Assembly: GCA_030645915.1 (NCBI GenBank)
Contig: JAUSNO010000028.1
Coordinates: forward strand, 1 to 64,000
Source of the DNA: Undibacterium sp.
Lineage (GTDB): Bacteria; Pseudomonadota; Gammaproteobacteria; Burkholderiales; Burkholderiaceae_D
Length of the DNA stretch: 64,000 nt
Reading direction: 5' to 3'
Shown in pieces: positions 18,677-29,277 of the stretch (positions are counted from its first letter, which is position 1; the number at the start of each line of letters is the position of its first letter). The notes beneath the pieces were generated by a model. The model was not told the DNA's origin. It did no database searches and saw only the letters and a program-made list of their open reading frames with translations. A program made the position numbers and the translations under genes.

Positions 18677-20668
18677 ATGGCCACTAAAAAAATATCTCTC
18701 CCATCCGACTATAGCGAATCATCCATCCGCGTCCTCAAGGGACTTGAGCCGGTCAAACAAAGACCGGGTATGTACACCCGCACCGAGAATCCACTGCACA
18801 TTATTCAGGAAGTGATCGACAATGCGTCTGATGAAGCCTTGGGCGGTCACTGCAAGAATATGCAAGTCACGGTCAATGCCGACGGCAGCATTACTGTGGA
18901 AGATGATGGTCGCGGCATCCCGGTTGGCTTACATCCGGAAGAACAAGTACCGACGGTAGAAATCGTCTTCACCCGCTTGCATGCGGGCGGCAAGTTCGAC
19001 AAGGGTTCTGGCGGCGCTTATGCGTTTTCTGGCGGCTTGCATGGCGTTGGTGTCTCTGTCACCAACGCGCTGTCCAAACGACTGGAAATCATGGTGTGGC
19101 GCGAAGCTGGTATCCACAAACTAACCTTTGCCGATGGCGATGTGATTGAACCATTGAGCAGCGCACCACAAACCCGTGGCGACAAAAAAAATGGCACGCG
19201 CGTCACCATCTGGCCTGATCCAAAATATTTTGACTCACCAAATATTTCGCATCTGGAACTGCAACGTTTATTACGCTCAAAGGCGGTATTGCTGCCGGGG
19301 GTCAAAGTCACCCTAACGATGGCAAAAACTGGCGAGAGCCAGACCTGGCAATACGACCAGGGCTTGCGCGGTTACTTAACCGAATCACTTGCACAATCAT
19401 CGCATGCAGAGCCGCTGATTCCCCTGTTTGAAGGCGAACAATTCTCCAATGGCGACACCGATGGTTTTGCCGAAGGCGAAGGCGCATCCTGGGTCGTGGC
19501 CTGGACCGAAGAAGGCGCAGTGGTGCGTGAATCCTTCGTCAATCTTATCCCGACTACGGCGGGTGGTACGCACGAATCCGGTTTGCGCGAAGGGTTGTAT
19601 GGTGCGGTGAAGGGATTTGTGGAAATGCACTCGCTGCTTCCAAAAGGCGTCAAACTTCTGCCGGAAGACGTGTTTGCGCGCGTCTCTTTTGTACTTTCCG
19701 CCAAGGTATTGGATCCGCAATTTCAGGGCCAGATCAAAGAACGCCTGAACTCGCGCGATGCTGTCAAGCTGGTATCGAGCTTCACCAAACCGCCGTTGGA
19801 GCTATGGCTCAATTCGCATGTGGATTACGGCAAGAAGTTAGCCGAACTGGTCATCAAGCAAGCGCAATCACGCCTGCGCTCATTGCAAAAAGTCGAGAAG
19901 AAAAAATCCTCTGGCGTTGCAGTTTTACCTGGCAAACTCACTGATTGCGAATCGAGCGATATCACACGTAACGAGTTGTTTCTGGTTGAGGGCGACTCTG
20001 CAGGTGGCTCGGCAAAAATGGGGCGCGACAAGGAATTTCAGGCCATCCTTCCTTTGCGCGGCAAGGTACTGAATTCGTGGGAATCGGAACGCGATCGACT
20101 GTTTGCCAACAACGAGATTCACAACATCGCAGTAGCAATCGGCGTCGATCCACACAGCATGAAGGATAACCCGGATCTTTCAAATTTACGCTACGGAAAA
20201 ATCTGTATCCTCTCCGATGCGGACGTCGATGGCTCGCATATTCAGGTGTTGTTACTGACGCTCTTTTTCAAACACTTTCCACAGTTGATTGCGCGTGGCC
20301 ACATCTGCATAGCGCGCCCTCCTCTGTACCGTGTTGATGCACCTGCCCGGGGTAAAAAACCTGCACAAAAAATTTATGCGCTGGACCAAGGTGAATTGAC
20401 CGCAATTGAAGACAAGTTACGCAAAGATGGCATCAAGGATGGCGCCTGGGCTATCTCACGGTTCAAAGGTCTGGGTGAAATGAACGCAATTCAATTATGG
20501 GAAACCACCATGAATCCGGATACGCGCCGTTTATTACCAGTGGCGCTGGGCGAATATGATCTGGATTTCTCTGAAGAGCGCTTCAACATGTTGATGGGCA
20601 AAGGAGAAGCGGCGGCGAGACGCGCCTGGCTTGAAGAACACGGCAATGAAGTAGAAGCCGATATTTGA
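18677..20668 (+). CDS. parE: DNA topoisomerase IV subunit B
   Basis: The ATPase subunit of the decatenating enzyme. The GHKL ATP-binding region has EVIDNASDEALGG near 40 and GGLHGVGVSVTNALS near 115-130; the TOPRIM domain has VEGDSAGGSAKMGRD near 435 and SDADVDGSH near 515. The 663-residue length fits ParE rather than GyrB, which is about 800. parC follows 138 bp later with a REP-like palindrome between them. Confidence 0.95.
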   Translation: MATKKISLPSDYSESSIRVLKGLEPVKQRPGMYTRTENPLHIIQEVIDNASDEALGGHCKNMQVTVNADGSITVEDDGRGIPVGLHPEEQVPTVEIVFTRLHAGGKFDKGSGGAYAFSGGLHGVGVSVTNALSKRLEIMVWREAGIHKLTFADGDVIEPLSSAPQTRGDKKNGTRVTIWPDPKYFDSPNISHLELQRLLRSKAVLLPGVKVTLTMAKTGESQTWQYDQGLRGYLTESLAQSSHAEPLIPLFEGEQFSNGDTDGFAEGEGASWVVAWTEEGAVVRESFVNLIPTTAGGTHESGLREGLYGAVKGFVEMHSLLPKGVKLLPEDVFARVSFVLSAKVLDPQFQGQIKERLNSRDAVKLVSSFTKPPLELWLNSHVDYGKKLAELVIKQAQSRLRSLQKVEKKKSSGVAVLPGKLTDCESSDITRNELFLVEGDSAGGSAKMGRDKEFQAILPLRGKVLNSWESERDRLFANNEIHNIAVAIGVDPHSMKDNPDLSNLRYGKICILSDADVDGSHIQVLLLTLFFKHFPQLIARGHICIARPPLYRVDAPARGKKPAQKIYALDQGELTAIEDKLRKDGIKDGAWAISRFKGLGEMNAIQLWETTMNPDTRRLLPVALGEYDLDFSEERFNMLMGKGEAAARRAWLEEHGNEVEADI

Positions 20669-20692
20669 AGTTTTAAAAATTAAAAATAAACA

Positions 20693-20753
20693 ACGCACTA
20701 TCCATGCGCCTTTCAAGCCAAAAATGCCTGAAAACCCGCATGGATAATGCGTG
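20693..20753. repeat. REP-like imperfect palindrome, copy 3 (between parE and parC)
   Basis: The left arm is ACGCACTATCCATGCGCC; the right arm on the other strand is CACGCATTATCCATGCGGG. It lies between two co-directional subunit genes, where REP hairpins often stabilise upstream mRNA or set relative expression. Confidence 0.8.
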
Positions 20754-20806
20754 ACAGCATTAGCAATGCTAGTTGACCGAGTCACTCTAACGAACAAACA
20801 AGCAAT

Positions 20807-23125
20807 ATGAGCGAACAAGCAAATTTATTTGAAGAAGCTGCCAGCGGTGGCGGTAATGGCGGCGAAACCCTGACGCTGGCCAGCTTTGCCGAACGCGCCT
20901 ATCTCGATTACGCGATCTCGGTAGTCAAAGGGCGCGCCCTACCGGATGTCTGCGATGGTCAAAAACCGGTGCAGCGACGCATTCTGTATTCGATGAACGA
21001 GTTGGGCTTAAACTCAGCGGCCAAACCGCGTAAATCGGCCACCGTGGTCGGTGATGTACTAGGTAAGTTACATCCGCACGGCGACCAGTCTGTGTATGAC
21101 GCGATGGTGCGTATGGCGCAAAATTTCTCGCTGCGCTATCCACTGATTGACGGTCAGGGTAACTTCGGTTCACGTGACGGCGATGGTGCGGCGGCGATGC
21201 GATATACCGAGGCACGCCTGACGCCCATTTCCAAATTACTGCTCGACGAGATTGATCTCGGCACGGTTGATTTTCAGCCCAACTACGATGGATCGTACGA
21301 AGAGCCGACGCTGTTACCTGGCCGCCTGCCTTTCGTTTTGCTCAATGGCGCATCCGGCATTGCCGTCGGCATGGCGACCGAAATCCCTTCGCATAACTTG
21401 ACTGAAGTCGCCAGGGCGGCAGTGGCCTTAATCCGCAATCCTGCAATGACGCATAGCGAATTGATGAACTTCATCCCTGGGCCTGATTTCCCTGGTGGCG
21501 GCCAAATCATTACCCCTGCATCAGCGATTGCCGACATCTATGCCAGCGGACGCGGCAGCATGAAGGTACGCGCACGCTGGAAAATAGAAGAGCTGGCACG
21601 CGGCCAATGGCAAGCAGTCATTACCGAACTGCCACCCGGCACCTCGTCGCAAAAAGTGCTGGAGGAGATCGAGGAAATCACCAACCCCAAAATACGGATG
21701 GGCAAAAAATCCCTTTCGCCTGAACAGATCAGCCTAAAACAGGTTGTCTTGTCCGTGCTTGACCGGGTGCGTGACGAGTCTGGCAAAGATGCACCGGTGC
21801 GTCTGGTATTGGAACCGAAATCGAAGAACCAGGATCAGGGCGAATTCATGCAGATGTTGCTGGCGCATACCTCGCTGGAAACTTCTGCCTCCATGAATCT
21901 GGTGATGATAGGCGGCGATGGCCGCCCGCGTCAAAAAGCCCTGCTTGAGATCTTGACTGAATGGATTGCCTTCCGCTTCACTACCGTGACACGCCGCACG
22001 CAATACAAGCTGAAAAAAGTCAATGACCGCATCCATATTCTGGAAGGTCGGGAAGCGGTTCTGCTCAATATCGACAAGGTCATCAAGATCATCCGCGAAG
22101 CAGATGAGCCCAAACCGGCATTGATGCAGGCGTTCAATCTTTCAGACCGCCAAGCCGAAGATATTCTTGAAATTCGCTTACGCCAATTGGCTAGACTTGA
22201 AGCGATCAAGATCCAGCAAGAACTTGCCGAACTGCGCACTGAAAAAATGGGTTTGCAGGATTTACTCGAAGATCCAGTCGCCATGAAAAAATGCATCATC
22301 AAGGAAATCGAAACCGATGCCAAACAATATGGTGATGCGCGTCGTACCATCATAGAAGAAGCGCAAAGAGCATCGACAGAACAAAAAGTCATTGATGAAC
22401 CTGTGACTGTTGTCATTTCAGAAAAGGGTTGGGTGCGTGCACGCACCGGGCATGAACATGACGCTGCGCAGTTCACTTTCAAAGCGGGCGACTCGCTGTA
22501 TGGCACCTTTGAATGCCGCACAGTCGATACCATGCTGGTGTTTGGTTCGAATGGCAGGGTGTATTCGGTGCCTGTCTCTGCCTTGCCGGGTGCTCGTGGC
22601 GATGGCATACCAATTACCACGCTGATTGACCTCGCCAGTGGCACGCGCATCTTGCATTACTTTGCCGGCAACGCTGAAGCCAGCCTGCTTCTGGCATCCA
22701 GCGCTGGTTATGGGTTCACCGCCACTGTCGCCGATATGACGGGCCGTATGAAGGCGGGCAAAGCCTTCATGACGATTGATGACGGCGACGAACCACTGCC
22801 ACCTTCATTAGTGGCAGCAGACGCCAGCGCGATTGCCTGCCTGTCAGAAAAAGGGCGTTTGCTGGTGTTTGGTTTAACGGAAATCAAGCAACTGTCCAGC
22901 GGCGGGCGCGGCGTCACCTTGATGGATCTGGAAGAAAAAGAAAAACTGCTCTCGGTCAAAGCCATCAGCCAAAAAGGGGTCAAGGTTTCGGGTACCGGAC
23001 GTGCTGCCAAGCCACAAGAAATCAATCTTAGCGCAACCAGCCTGGCTATCCATATTGGCAAACGGGCGAGAAAAGGAAAGGCGCTGGAATCAAAAATAAA
23101 GCCGATCGCGATTGAGCGGCTCTAA
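20807..23125 (+). CDS. parC: DNA topoisomerase IV subunit A
   Basis: The DNA breakage-rejoining subunit, 772 residues. The winged-helix part has [11 protein letters not shown] near 50-60, the quinolone region [14 protein letters not shown] at 89-102 and the catalytic tyrosine Tyr133 in RYTEARL; the C-terminal third forms the divergent DNA-wrapping beta-pinwheel. The position matching E. coli ParC Ser80 is Gln94, and that matching Glu84 is Asp98 (see findings). The call of ParC over GyrA rests on pairing with parE and on the short pinwheel without a GyrA box. Confidence 0.95.
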   Translation: MSEQANLFEEAASGGGNGGETLTLASFAERAYLDYAISVVKGRALPDVCDGQKPVQRRILYSMNELGLNSAAKPRKSATVVGDVLGKLHPHGDQSVYDAMVRMAQNFSLRYPLIDGQGNFGSRDGDGAAAMRYTEARLTPISKLLLDEIDLGTVDFQPNYDGSYEEPTLLPGRLPFVLLNGASGIAVGMATEIPSHNLTEVARAAVALIRNPAMTHSELMNFIPGPDFPGGGQIITPASAIADIYASGRGSMKVRARWKIEELARGQWQAVITELPPGTSSQKVLEEIEEITNPKIRMGKKSLSPEQISLKQVVLSVLDRVRDESGKDAPVRLVLEPKSKNQDQGEFMQMLLAHTSLETSASMNLVMIGGDGRPRQKALLEILTEWIAFRFTTVTRRTQYKLKKVNDRIHILEGREAVLLNIDKVIKIIREADEPKPALMQAFNLSDRQAEDILEIRLRQLARLEAIKIQQELAELRTEKMGLQDLLEDPVAMKKCIIKEIETDAKQYGDARRTIIEEAQRASTEQKVIDEPVTVVISEKGWVRARTGHEHDAAQFTFKAGDSLYGTFECRTVDTMLVFGSNGRVYSVPVSALPGARGDGIPITTLIDLASGTRILHYFAGNAEASLLLASSAGYGFTATVADMTGRMKAGKAFMTIDDGDEPLPPSLVAADASAIACLSEKGRLLVFGLTEIKQLSSGGRGVTLMDLEEKEKLLSVKAISQKGVKVSGTGRAAKPQEINLSATSLAIHIGKRARKGKALESKIKPIAIERL

Positions 23126-23180
23126 AATTTAGTGTTGAAAGAGTCTGCACTGCAACACTGCAGTGCAGACTCAAATAGAG

Positions 23181-24845
23181 TTAACTACCGGAAAGAACGA
23201 TACAATTTTTCCCGCTATGTTTGGCACTATATAAAGCGGCGTCAGCGCTATCAAACAATTCGTCTGTATCTTGTGTCTGCGTCAATTCCGCGATACCCGC
23301 AGAAAAACTGACTGAAAATTCGCCTTGCTCAGAAAACTGTTGTATCTTGAAAAATGCCTGCCTGACTTGATCAAGTACCTTGCGTGCAACGTTAGCTGTA
23401 GTCCCCGGGAATATCACGGCAAACTCTTCCCCACCGTAGCGACCAATCACATCGCTTCTACGCAAGCGCTGTTTTAACAGCAATGATAAGGTTCTGAGCA
23501 CCTGATCGCCAACGGGATGCCCATAAGTATCATTAACGCGCTTGAAGTTATCCAAATCGATCATTGCCAGCGCTAAGGGGCTATTATTTCGACCGGCTAT
23601 CGATATCTCTGCGGTTAATTCTTCTTTTATTGCGGTGTGATTGTAAAGTCCCGTCAACCCATCACGCATGATCAAAGCGCGCAAAGAGCGATAACGCTCG
23701 GCGCGACTGGAAAGCGCGGAAATCAAAAATTTCGGTACGATAGGCTTGGTTAAAAAATCGTCTGCGCCCGCCTCTACCGCCTCCAATTGTTTTTCCAAAT
23801 CATTTTCACTAGAGAGAAAAACAATAGGAACATCCAAATAGGAATTGTCCAGGCGGATCATTTTAGATAATTCCACGCCATTGCAAAGCGGCATATACAC
23901 GTCCATCAAGATCAATTCTGGCCGAAAATTTGCCATGGCATTGAGTATTTCTTCTGGAGCATTCAGCACGTGTGCGCTCATCCCAGCGTCACGCAAGACG
24001 GTGCCATAATATTTTGATGTATCGATATCATCATCAACAATCAATATGCGATACCCTTTTGGCTGAGAACGCGCAATCAGCGCATCCACTCTTTCAGACA
24101 AACCGACAATGTCAATTGGCTTGGTGAAATAGCCATCGCCACCCGCACGTACTACCCTAAGTCGGCTTTCAAAACCGCTCGAATTTGAAATAAAAATGAC
24201 CGGACTTTTCAATTGCCCTGATTGCTTCATCCGAATTATCTCTACCGCACCTGCGAATCGCACTTCGGGAGAACCAAGGTCAATGACCACGACATCTGGA
24301 ACTCTTGCAACAAGCGCATCGGCCAGTTTCTGTAACTCACTGATAACCACGACCTCGTATGCAAAATGCTCTAGTTGCTGAGTAATCTCTCGATTCGCCA
24401 CCGGATCGTCATCTACCAGATATATTAATTTTGTCGAAATTAAATCAGCTGGATTGCTATCATTTCTGTCAACTTGCTGAGTAATTGACATGCTCGTCGC
24501 ACTGATCAGCGATGCCGACAAATAGCTTCTTACATCATTGGAAAACAGACTCAATTCGATATCGTTCCAGACACCACCTGGCAGCAACGGCTTTAAGCGA
24601 GCCTCGAATGCGCGTGCCTGTAATCCCATCTCAGCGAAGCCAAACGTTCCAGCCGATCCGGCCATGGTATGCAATAAGCGATGCAGCAGTGTCAGTGCTT
24701 CTTCGTCACGGGTATTTTGAATGAATCGGTTCAACACCTCTTCAATTTCGAGAAGCTTTGAAGGAAGTTTTGCTGTAAACATCACTTCCAAGGCACGCAG
24801 CGCAACCTGCAAACTATCTGGCTTATCGTCCGAATTCTCGTCCAC
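23181..24845 (-). CDS. Hpt-REC-REC-GGDEF diguanylate cyclase response regulator
   Basis: A 554-residue protein combining four signalling domains: an Hpt-like four-helix domain (residues 10-115) with His59 in LLHTMAGSAGTFGF, REC1 (140-255) with Asp189, REC2 (265-380) with Asp315 in LILMDVYMP, and GGDEF (390-550) with active-site GGEEF at 471-475 and an intact RxxD inhibitory site (R462-D465) five residues before it. It should make cyclic di-GMP in response to phosphorelay. The Hpt lysine after the His is replaced (HTMAG). The GTG start abuts the TAA of the upstream receiver gene with no gap, so the two are coupled. The partner histidine kinase is not in the window. Confidence 0.93.
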   Translation of the reverse strand: MDENSDDKPDSLQVALRALEVMFTAKLPSKLLEIEEVLNRFIQNTRDEEALTLLHRLLHTMAGSAGTFGFAEMGLQARAFEARLKPLLPGGVWNDIELSLFSNDVRSYLSASLISATSMSITQQVDRNDSNPADLISTKLIYLVDDDPVANREITQQLEHFAYEVVVISELQKLADALVARVPDVVVIDLGSPEVRFAGAVEIIRMKQSGQLKSPVIFISNSSGFESRLRVVRAGGDGYFTKPIDIVGLSERVDALIARSQPKGYRILIVDDDIDTSKYYGTVLRDAGMSAHVLNAPEEILNAMANFRPELILMDVYMPLCNGVELSKMIRLDNSYLDVPIVFLSSENDLEKQLEAVEAGADDFLTKPIVPKFLISALSSRAERYRSLRALIMRDGLTGLYNHTAIKEELTAEISIAGRNNSPLALAMIDLDNFKRVNDTYGHPVGDQVLRTLSLLLKQRLRRSDVIGRYGGEEFAVIFPGTTANVARKVLDQVRQAFFKIQQFSEQGEFSVSFSAGIAELTQTQDTDELFDSADAALYSAKHSGKNCIVLSGS

Positions 24846-25244
24846 TTAGCTTACCTTATTCCACAAAGCACGTACCTGAGAGGATAATTCCATAGGATCA
24901 AACGGTTTCGCAATCACCCCGATCGCGCCTAAAGAAGTGTAAAAATCCAATTCACTCGACTGCACCTTTGCCGTCATAAAAATAACCGGGGTGGTTGCCG
25001 TCGTTGCCAGGTTTCGCAGCCCAGCCAATGTAGTGGGTCCATCCATATTCGGCATCATCACGTCAAGCAATAACAGATCCGGAACAAAACCACTATTGAT
25101 CGCAGCCAATGCCTCCGCCCCAGAACTGCAGGTTTTGAGACTAAGGCCACCAACGACTTCCAGCGCAATCTGGGCAACTGCCTGAATATCTAAGTCATCT
25201 TCTACATACAGAATATTGGTGAGCATTTTTTCTGACATGGTCAT
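24846..25244 (-). CDS. single-domain response regulator
   Basis: A 132-residue stand-alone receiver: acidic pocket EDD at 15-17, phospho-acceptor Asp61 in LLLLDVMMPNMDG, Thr in FMTAK and Lys in AKPFDP. It has no output domain, so it probably acts by phosphotransfer or protein contact, plausibly through the Hpt of the next gene, which starts at the very next base. The start may be Met1 or Met3 (MSEKML). About 256 bp upstream (25245-25500) hold no recognised feature. Confidence 0.92.
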   Translation of the reverse strand: MTMSEKMLTNILYVEDDLDIQAVAQIALEVVGGLSLKTCSSGAEALAAINSGFVPDLLLLDVMMPNMDGPTTLAGLRNLATTATTPVIFMTAKVQSSELDFYTSLGAIGVIAKPFDPMELSSQVRALWNKVS

Positions 25245-25500
25245 CCTTTTGGATCAACAGTTTATTCAAAATTTATTAAGTAATAAATATAGTAAAGCTC
25301 ACTTCCAACTCACATTCACACATGTCGTGCAGAAAAATGAGAATGAAGTTCAATCGCACCATCGTAAAAAAGAATTTTGCAAATACTTTACTCTTGTTTA
25401 CACACTTTACCTCTATTAACAGCGTCAAAGCAACGCAACACCTTCCAATTTAGTCACTTTTTCGACAAACAAGTTGAAATACTCAGCTTGACTAAAAAGC

Positions 25501-28500
25501 CTACTTCAGAGAAAAATCTACTCTGTTTGGCAAACCCTTGTCTTTAAGGGCATCAACATTCAGTTTCGGCGCAATGAGAAACAGGCGATCCTTATTTATC
25601 CTGCCCTTCATCTCCAAATATTCAAGCACCACATCGGCGCGGCGTTGCGCCAGGGAACGTAAACTTTCCTCACTGACCAAGATATGGCTCAACACCAATG
25701 CCATTGCTTCTTGTGGGGGCAATGTTTTGGCGATACCGATCAGATTGCGTTGTTTAGTAAATTCTTCTGCCCGGTAAACTTCTTCAATGTAGTTTCTTCT
25801 ATCCGCCTCTTCTATCCGCACCTCGTCCGCTTGAATTGAGGCTGTTTTTTTTCTCAAATCGCGTAATTTAAAGGCTTTGATTTTATTATCCAGACTATCT
25901 AACCGTAATCCTTCACTATCAGTCTTAGGATCAACGCGCCCGGTAATATCCAGCTTCAATTTGGATCGTTCACTAAGCGCAGTGACAAGATGGTCCAGTT
26001 TGGTAACGGTAGCAGGTGTCAGGGTCGATCGACCCGGTGCAAATTCGACATAGGCCAACTCTTCACCTCCGCCAAAAGCGGCGCCCAGCAACGCGAATGG
26101 CGAAGTGACGGCCTTAGTGATAATGTTCACAAACACTTTAAAAATAAGGCCCCCGATTGAAAACTGCGGATCAGACAAGGCTCCGGAGACCGGCAAATTA
26201 ATCGCAATTTGTCCATCGTTATCGCGCAACAAGGCCAGCGCCAGATTGACGGGTAAGCTGGTGGCATCAGGACTTTCGACTTTTTCACCAAATGTCAGTT
26301 GATCCAACTTCACTTCATTTTCAGCCAGAAGTTTCTCATTTTCGACATGGTAGGCAATTTGCACCGACAATTGTCCTTTCACTATAGGATAACCGGCATA
26401 TTTAGCGGCATACGGACTCATCCGGGTCAGTTGCACGCTGTTGGCACTACCTTTAATATCGACGAAGATCGGTTTACTGAGGGGATTAACCGAACCGGAA
26501 ATGAGTAACGGCGCATCGCCATCAATTTCCCCCACCAACTGTAATGCGGCGGCTTCTGGTTTCATGGACGAAACAGATCCAATGTTTCCGCTAACCCCTG
26601 TCAAATTCGCGCGATAATTTGGCTGGATGAAATTATCCGAAAAGTTAATATTGCCGCCATTGAGTGTCGTTTGCGCGATCCGTATTTCTACAGGACTATC
26701 GATGGACTTAGGCTCGCTCGCCATCGAACTTCTCTGAACAGCCTCCTCTGAAACCTTAGTAGCCGCATTTATTGCAGTGTTTTTATGCACCAGAATGTCG
26801 CCGATATTTAACTCACCTTTCTCGGACAAGACAAGCTTTGCATAGAAATCATCCAGAGCGAGCTTGCGCAGAAAAACAAATTCTTTGGCACCACCCAGAC
26901 TGAGACTAATTCCATCAAGATTAATTGATTTCCAATAGAGAAAATCTTCACTCTCACCATTTTCCAGGATCTTAAAATCGTTCAGGCTCAACATGCCTTC
27001 GTAATTCGTGACGAGCGCTTTCCCCTCATCATTTTTTAAATTCAGCACACCCTTCAGACTTGCTCGTCCGCTCAGCAGCTCTACATTTAATAAATGTGAA
27101 AAATAGGGGTATAAGGAAGCGACCGGTAATAACTTCCCATTCAGATCAACTGATATCTGTCGCAACTTGGGTGTGGAATGAGCGATAAAAGAGAGCTTAC
27201 CCTTGCGATTAAGGGACGATGTCCACGTCAACTTCATTGCCTGACTCAAGTCGCTACTGAGATTGCTGGCAATGAGGTTGATCCCTTCTGCCTTGGTTGT
27301 CACAGCAGGACTCACCGTGTGATCCGTAAATGAAAAACTACTCTCATTCATTTTAAAATCTTGTAACGTCACTAGCCAATCTCGCTGAAGATTGTCCTGC
27401 ACAAGCACAGTATCTGCTGAGGTCAACGCTGCGGCACCAGGCGCATTGACAGTTGTGACAGTTGTGACAGTTGTGACAGGTGGACCAGACGGAAATGGCA
27501 GAAACAGCTTTGTCACGCTTAATTTTGCATTCGCGTCACGCCGGACATCTGCGGTCATTTCATTGATGCTGATACCCGATATTCCGACAGTACGTGTTTC
27601 AGTACTCATGTTCAATTTATCAAGCTCGATAGAGTTGATGACGACCTGTCCTTCGTTTTTTGCATTGGGCTGAAGTGCCAGCTTATCAATTTTCAGGCCC
27701 ATGTCATTGAGCGTTACATTGCCTTGATATAACTTGATATGCGTCTTGAGCGACACGACTCCATTTAACTGCGCCGCAAGAAAACGCTTGAGATAACCCT
27801 GATAAAACCCTAATTGCAGCGCATTAACAGAAACTAGCCCTGTCACATCGCCGCTCATCGGATTAAATTCGCCATCAAATTTCAATTCTTGTTTTTGCTC
27901 AAGCTGTGCATTCATGGATATCAGGCTAGGCTTGCCATTGATCGCTGTGGAAAATTGCCTTGCGCTGAACTTCATATCGCTAACTAGCACGCTCTGAGCG
28001 GGTGCCGCATACCATGCATCGGTCCAATGCACTTGCCCATGATCTAACAATAGTTCGGCAAGGGATATGACAGGTTTTACCTGATTCGGAGCTGGCACTT
28101 TTGCCGTCAGCGGTTTTGCTGCACTATCGTTCCGACCGTCCGCATGCAGCAGTTTGTTCCAGTTCAACTGCCCTTGCTCATCCAGACCAAGCCAGATTTC
28201 TGGCGTATCGATGTGCAGCTTATCGATACTGGCAGCAGCGTTCAGCATATTAAATTGTGCGATGTGCGTCTTGATACTGCGTACATTTAACAGCGGCCGC
28301 CCGGCTTTATCTTGAAGCGACAATCCATCAACTTGCATATCACCGGACAGCAATAATTCTGTCCGGCGATTTTTCACACTAAAAATCAAATCCAGCTTGG
28401 TACTTAACCTTGCATTCTTCAGCTTCACTGGCAAGGGCATGGGAAGATAAGCGAGATAACTTGGCAGATCAAGCCGGTCTATATCAATTGCCAATGAAGT

Positions 28501-29184
28501 CTCAACACTATCGACGAAAGGCTTGCTTCGTCCCTTTAATGAGAACGATGTGCCATTTACCCTGGCCGATAAAAGCGGTTGAACAATAATATGGCTGGAA
28601 GAAGGGAAATTCGATAAAAATGGTAATGCTATCTGCAGCTGATCGACTTGAATATGCTGATCTAACACCTGATCATCGAATTGGACTGTCCCGCCACGCA
28701 GCTGTACATTGGCAAACGAGAATTGGAATGGTGCCGCGCTTTTTGGCATGGCGACAACCCTCTCTAGCATATCGGAAAAATTGTACCTTCCGTGCTCATC
28801 TGCAGATGTACGGATGACATGCAGTGACGGCTCATCGATAACCACTTCATCCATCACCAGAGCACGATGAAATAAAGACGACATTGAAAGACTCAATGCC
28901 GCGCGCTTCAACTTGAGCATCGGCGTTTTCTGATCCGCTTCGAACAGGCTTACGCCATCTGCCGTCAGCGTTAAACTCAACGGAGAGAAGCTGATGTCAG
29001 TGATCTCCAGTTTGCGCCCCATCTGCAGCTGCACTTGCTCAATCGCCAAACGTTTGAGATAGGAAGGCAAAATGAACGGACTGACAATTGTCATCAGCAA
29101 GGTCAGAATAAAAAAACCAAACAAAAATTGTTTTGTTCGTTTTCCTGAGATTATCTGAAGTAGACGGCGACCAAATTGAAGCAT
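25501..29184 (-). CDS. DUF748 / AsmA-like giant envelope protein
   Basis: A 1227-residue protein with one N-terminal membrane anchor (about residues 20-45) and a long periplasmic beta-rich body. LEITDISFSPLSLTLTADGV near 55-75 and repeated AsmA-type strand patterns identify the DUF748 family, related to AsmA/TamB/YhdP bridge-like lipid-transfer proteins. The C-terminal 200 residues contain an OmpA-like stretch (FAPGRSTLTPATVTKLDHL ... LDITGRVD) common in DUF748 proteins. A role in moving or controlling phospholipids across the periplasm is inferred from family structure. Codons near 27445-27478 contain three perfect 9-bp repeats (see findings). Confidence 0.85.
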   Translation of the reverse strand: MLQFGRRLLQIISGKRTKQFLFGFFILTLLMTIVSPFILPSYLKRLAIEQVQLQMGRKLEITDISFSPLSLTLTADGVSLFEADQKTPMLKLKRAALSLSMSSLFHRALVMDEVVIDEPSLHVIRTSADEHGRYNFSDMLERVVAMPKSAAPFQFSFANVQLRGGTVQFDDQVLDQHIQVDQLQIALPFLSNFPSSSHIIVQPLLSARVNGTSFSLKGRSKPFVDSVETSLAIDIDRLDLPSYLAYLPMPLPVKLKNARLSTKLDLIFSVKNRRTELLLSGDMQVDGLSLQDKAGRPLLNVRSIKTHIAQFNMLNAAASIDKLHIDTPEIWLGLDEQGQLNWNKLLHADGRNDSAAKPLTAKVPAPNQVKPVISLAELLLDHGQVHWTDAWYAAPAQSVLVSDMKFSARQFSTAINGKPSLISMNAQLEQKQELKFDGEFNPMSGDVTGLVSVNALQLGFYQGYLKRFLAAQLNGVVSLKTHIKLYQGNVTLNDMGLKIDKLALQPNAKNEGQVVINSIELDKLNMSTETRTVGISGISINEMTADVRRDANAKLSVTKLFLPFPSGPPVTTVTTVTTVNAPGAAALTSADTVLVQDNLQRDWLVTLQDFKMNESSFSFTDHTVSPAVTTKAEGINLIASNLSSDLSQAMKLTWTSSLNRKGKLSFIAHSTPKLRQISVDLNGKLLPVASLYPYFSHLLNVELLSGRASLKGVLNLKNDEGKALVTNYEGMLSLNDFKILENGESEDFLYWKSINLDGISLSLGGAKEFVFLRKLALDDFYAKLVLSEKGELNIGDILVHKNTAINAATKVSEEAVQRSSMASEPKSIDSPVEIRIAQTTLNGGNINFSDNFIQPNYRANLTGVSGNIGSVSSMKPEAAALQLVGEIDGDAPLLISGSVNPLSKPIFVDIKGSANSVQLTRMSPYAAKYAGYPIVKGQLSVQIAYHVENEKLLAENEVKLDQLTFGEKVESPDATSLPVNLALALLRDNDGQIAINLPVSGALSDPQFSIGGLIFKVFVNIITKAVTSPFALLGAAFGGGEELAYVEFAPGRSTLTPATVTKLDHLVTALSERSKLKLDITGRVDPKTDSEGLRLDSLDNKIKAFKLRDLRKKTASIQADEVRIEEADRRNYIEEVYRAEEFTKQRNLIGIAKTLPPQEAMALVLSHILVSEESLRSLAQRRADVVLEYLEMKGRINKDRLFLIAPKLNVDALKDKGLPNRVDFSLK
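27445..27478. repeat. 9-bp tandem repeat inside the DUF748 gene
   Basis: AGTTGTGAC occurs three times in tandem at 27451-27477, with a partial copy before it. The repeat keeps frame (9 bp) and encodes a Val-Thr-Thr run on the minus strand. Confidence 0.85.
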
Positions 29185-29277
29185 TGCAATTCCTTGTTGA
29201 CACTATGACGACAGTTTAACCAAGCCCATCGAATGTGTCATGCAGGAGATAACTCTAATTCTTGTCAAATTGTGTCA

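Noticed and set aside
21931..22650. 239-codon open frame on the minus strand inside parC
   Set aside because: It is fully antisense to a well-conserved topoisomerase gene, has Ser/Arg-rich composition typical of antisense shadows and no recognisable domain.
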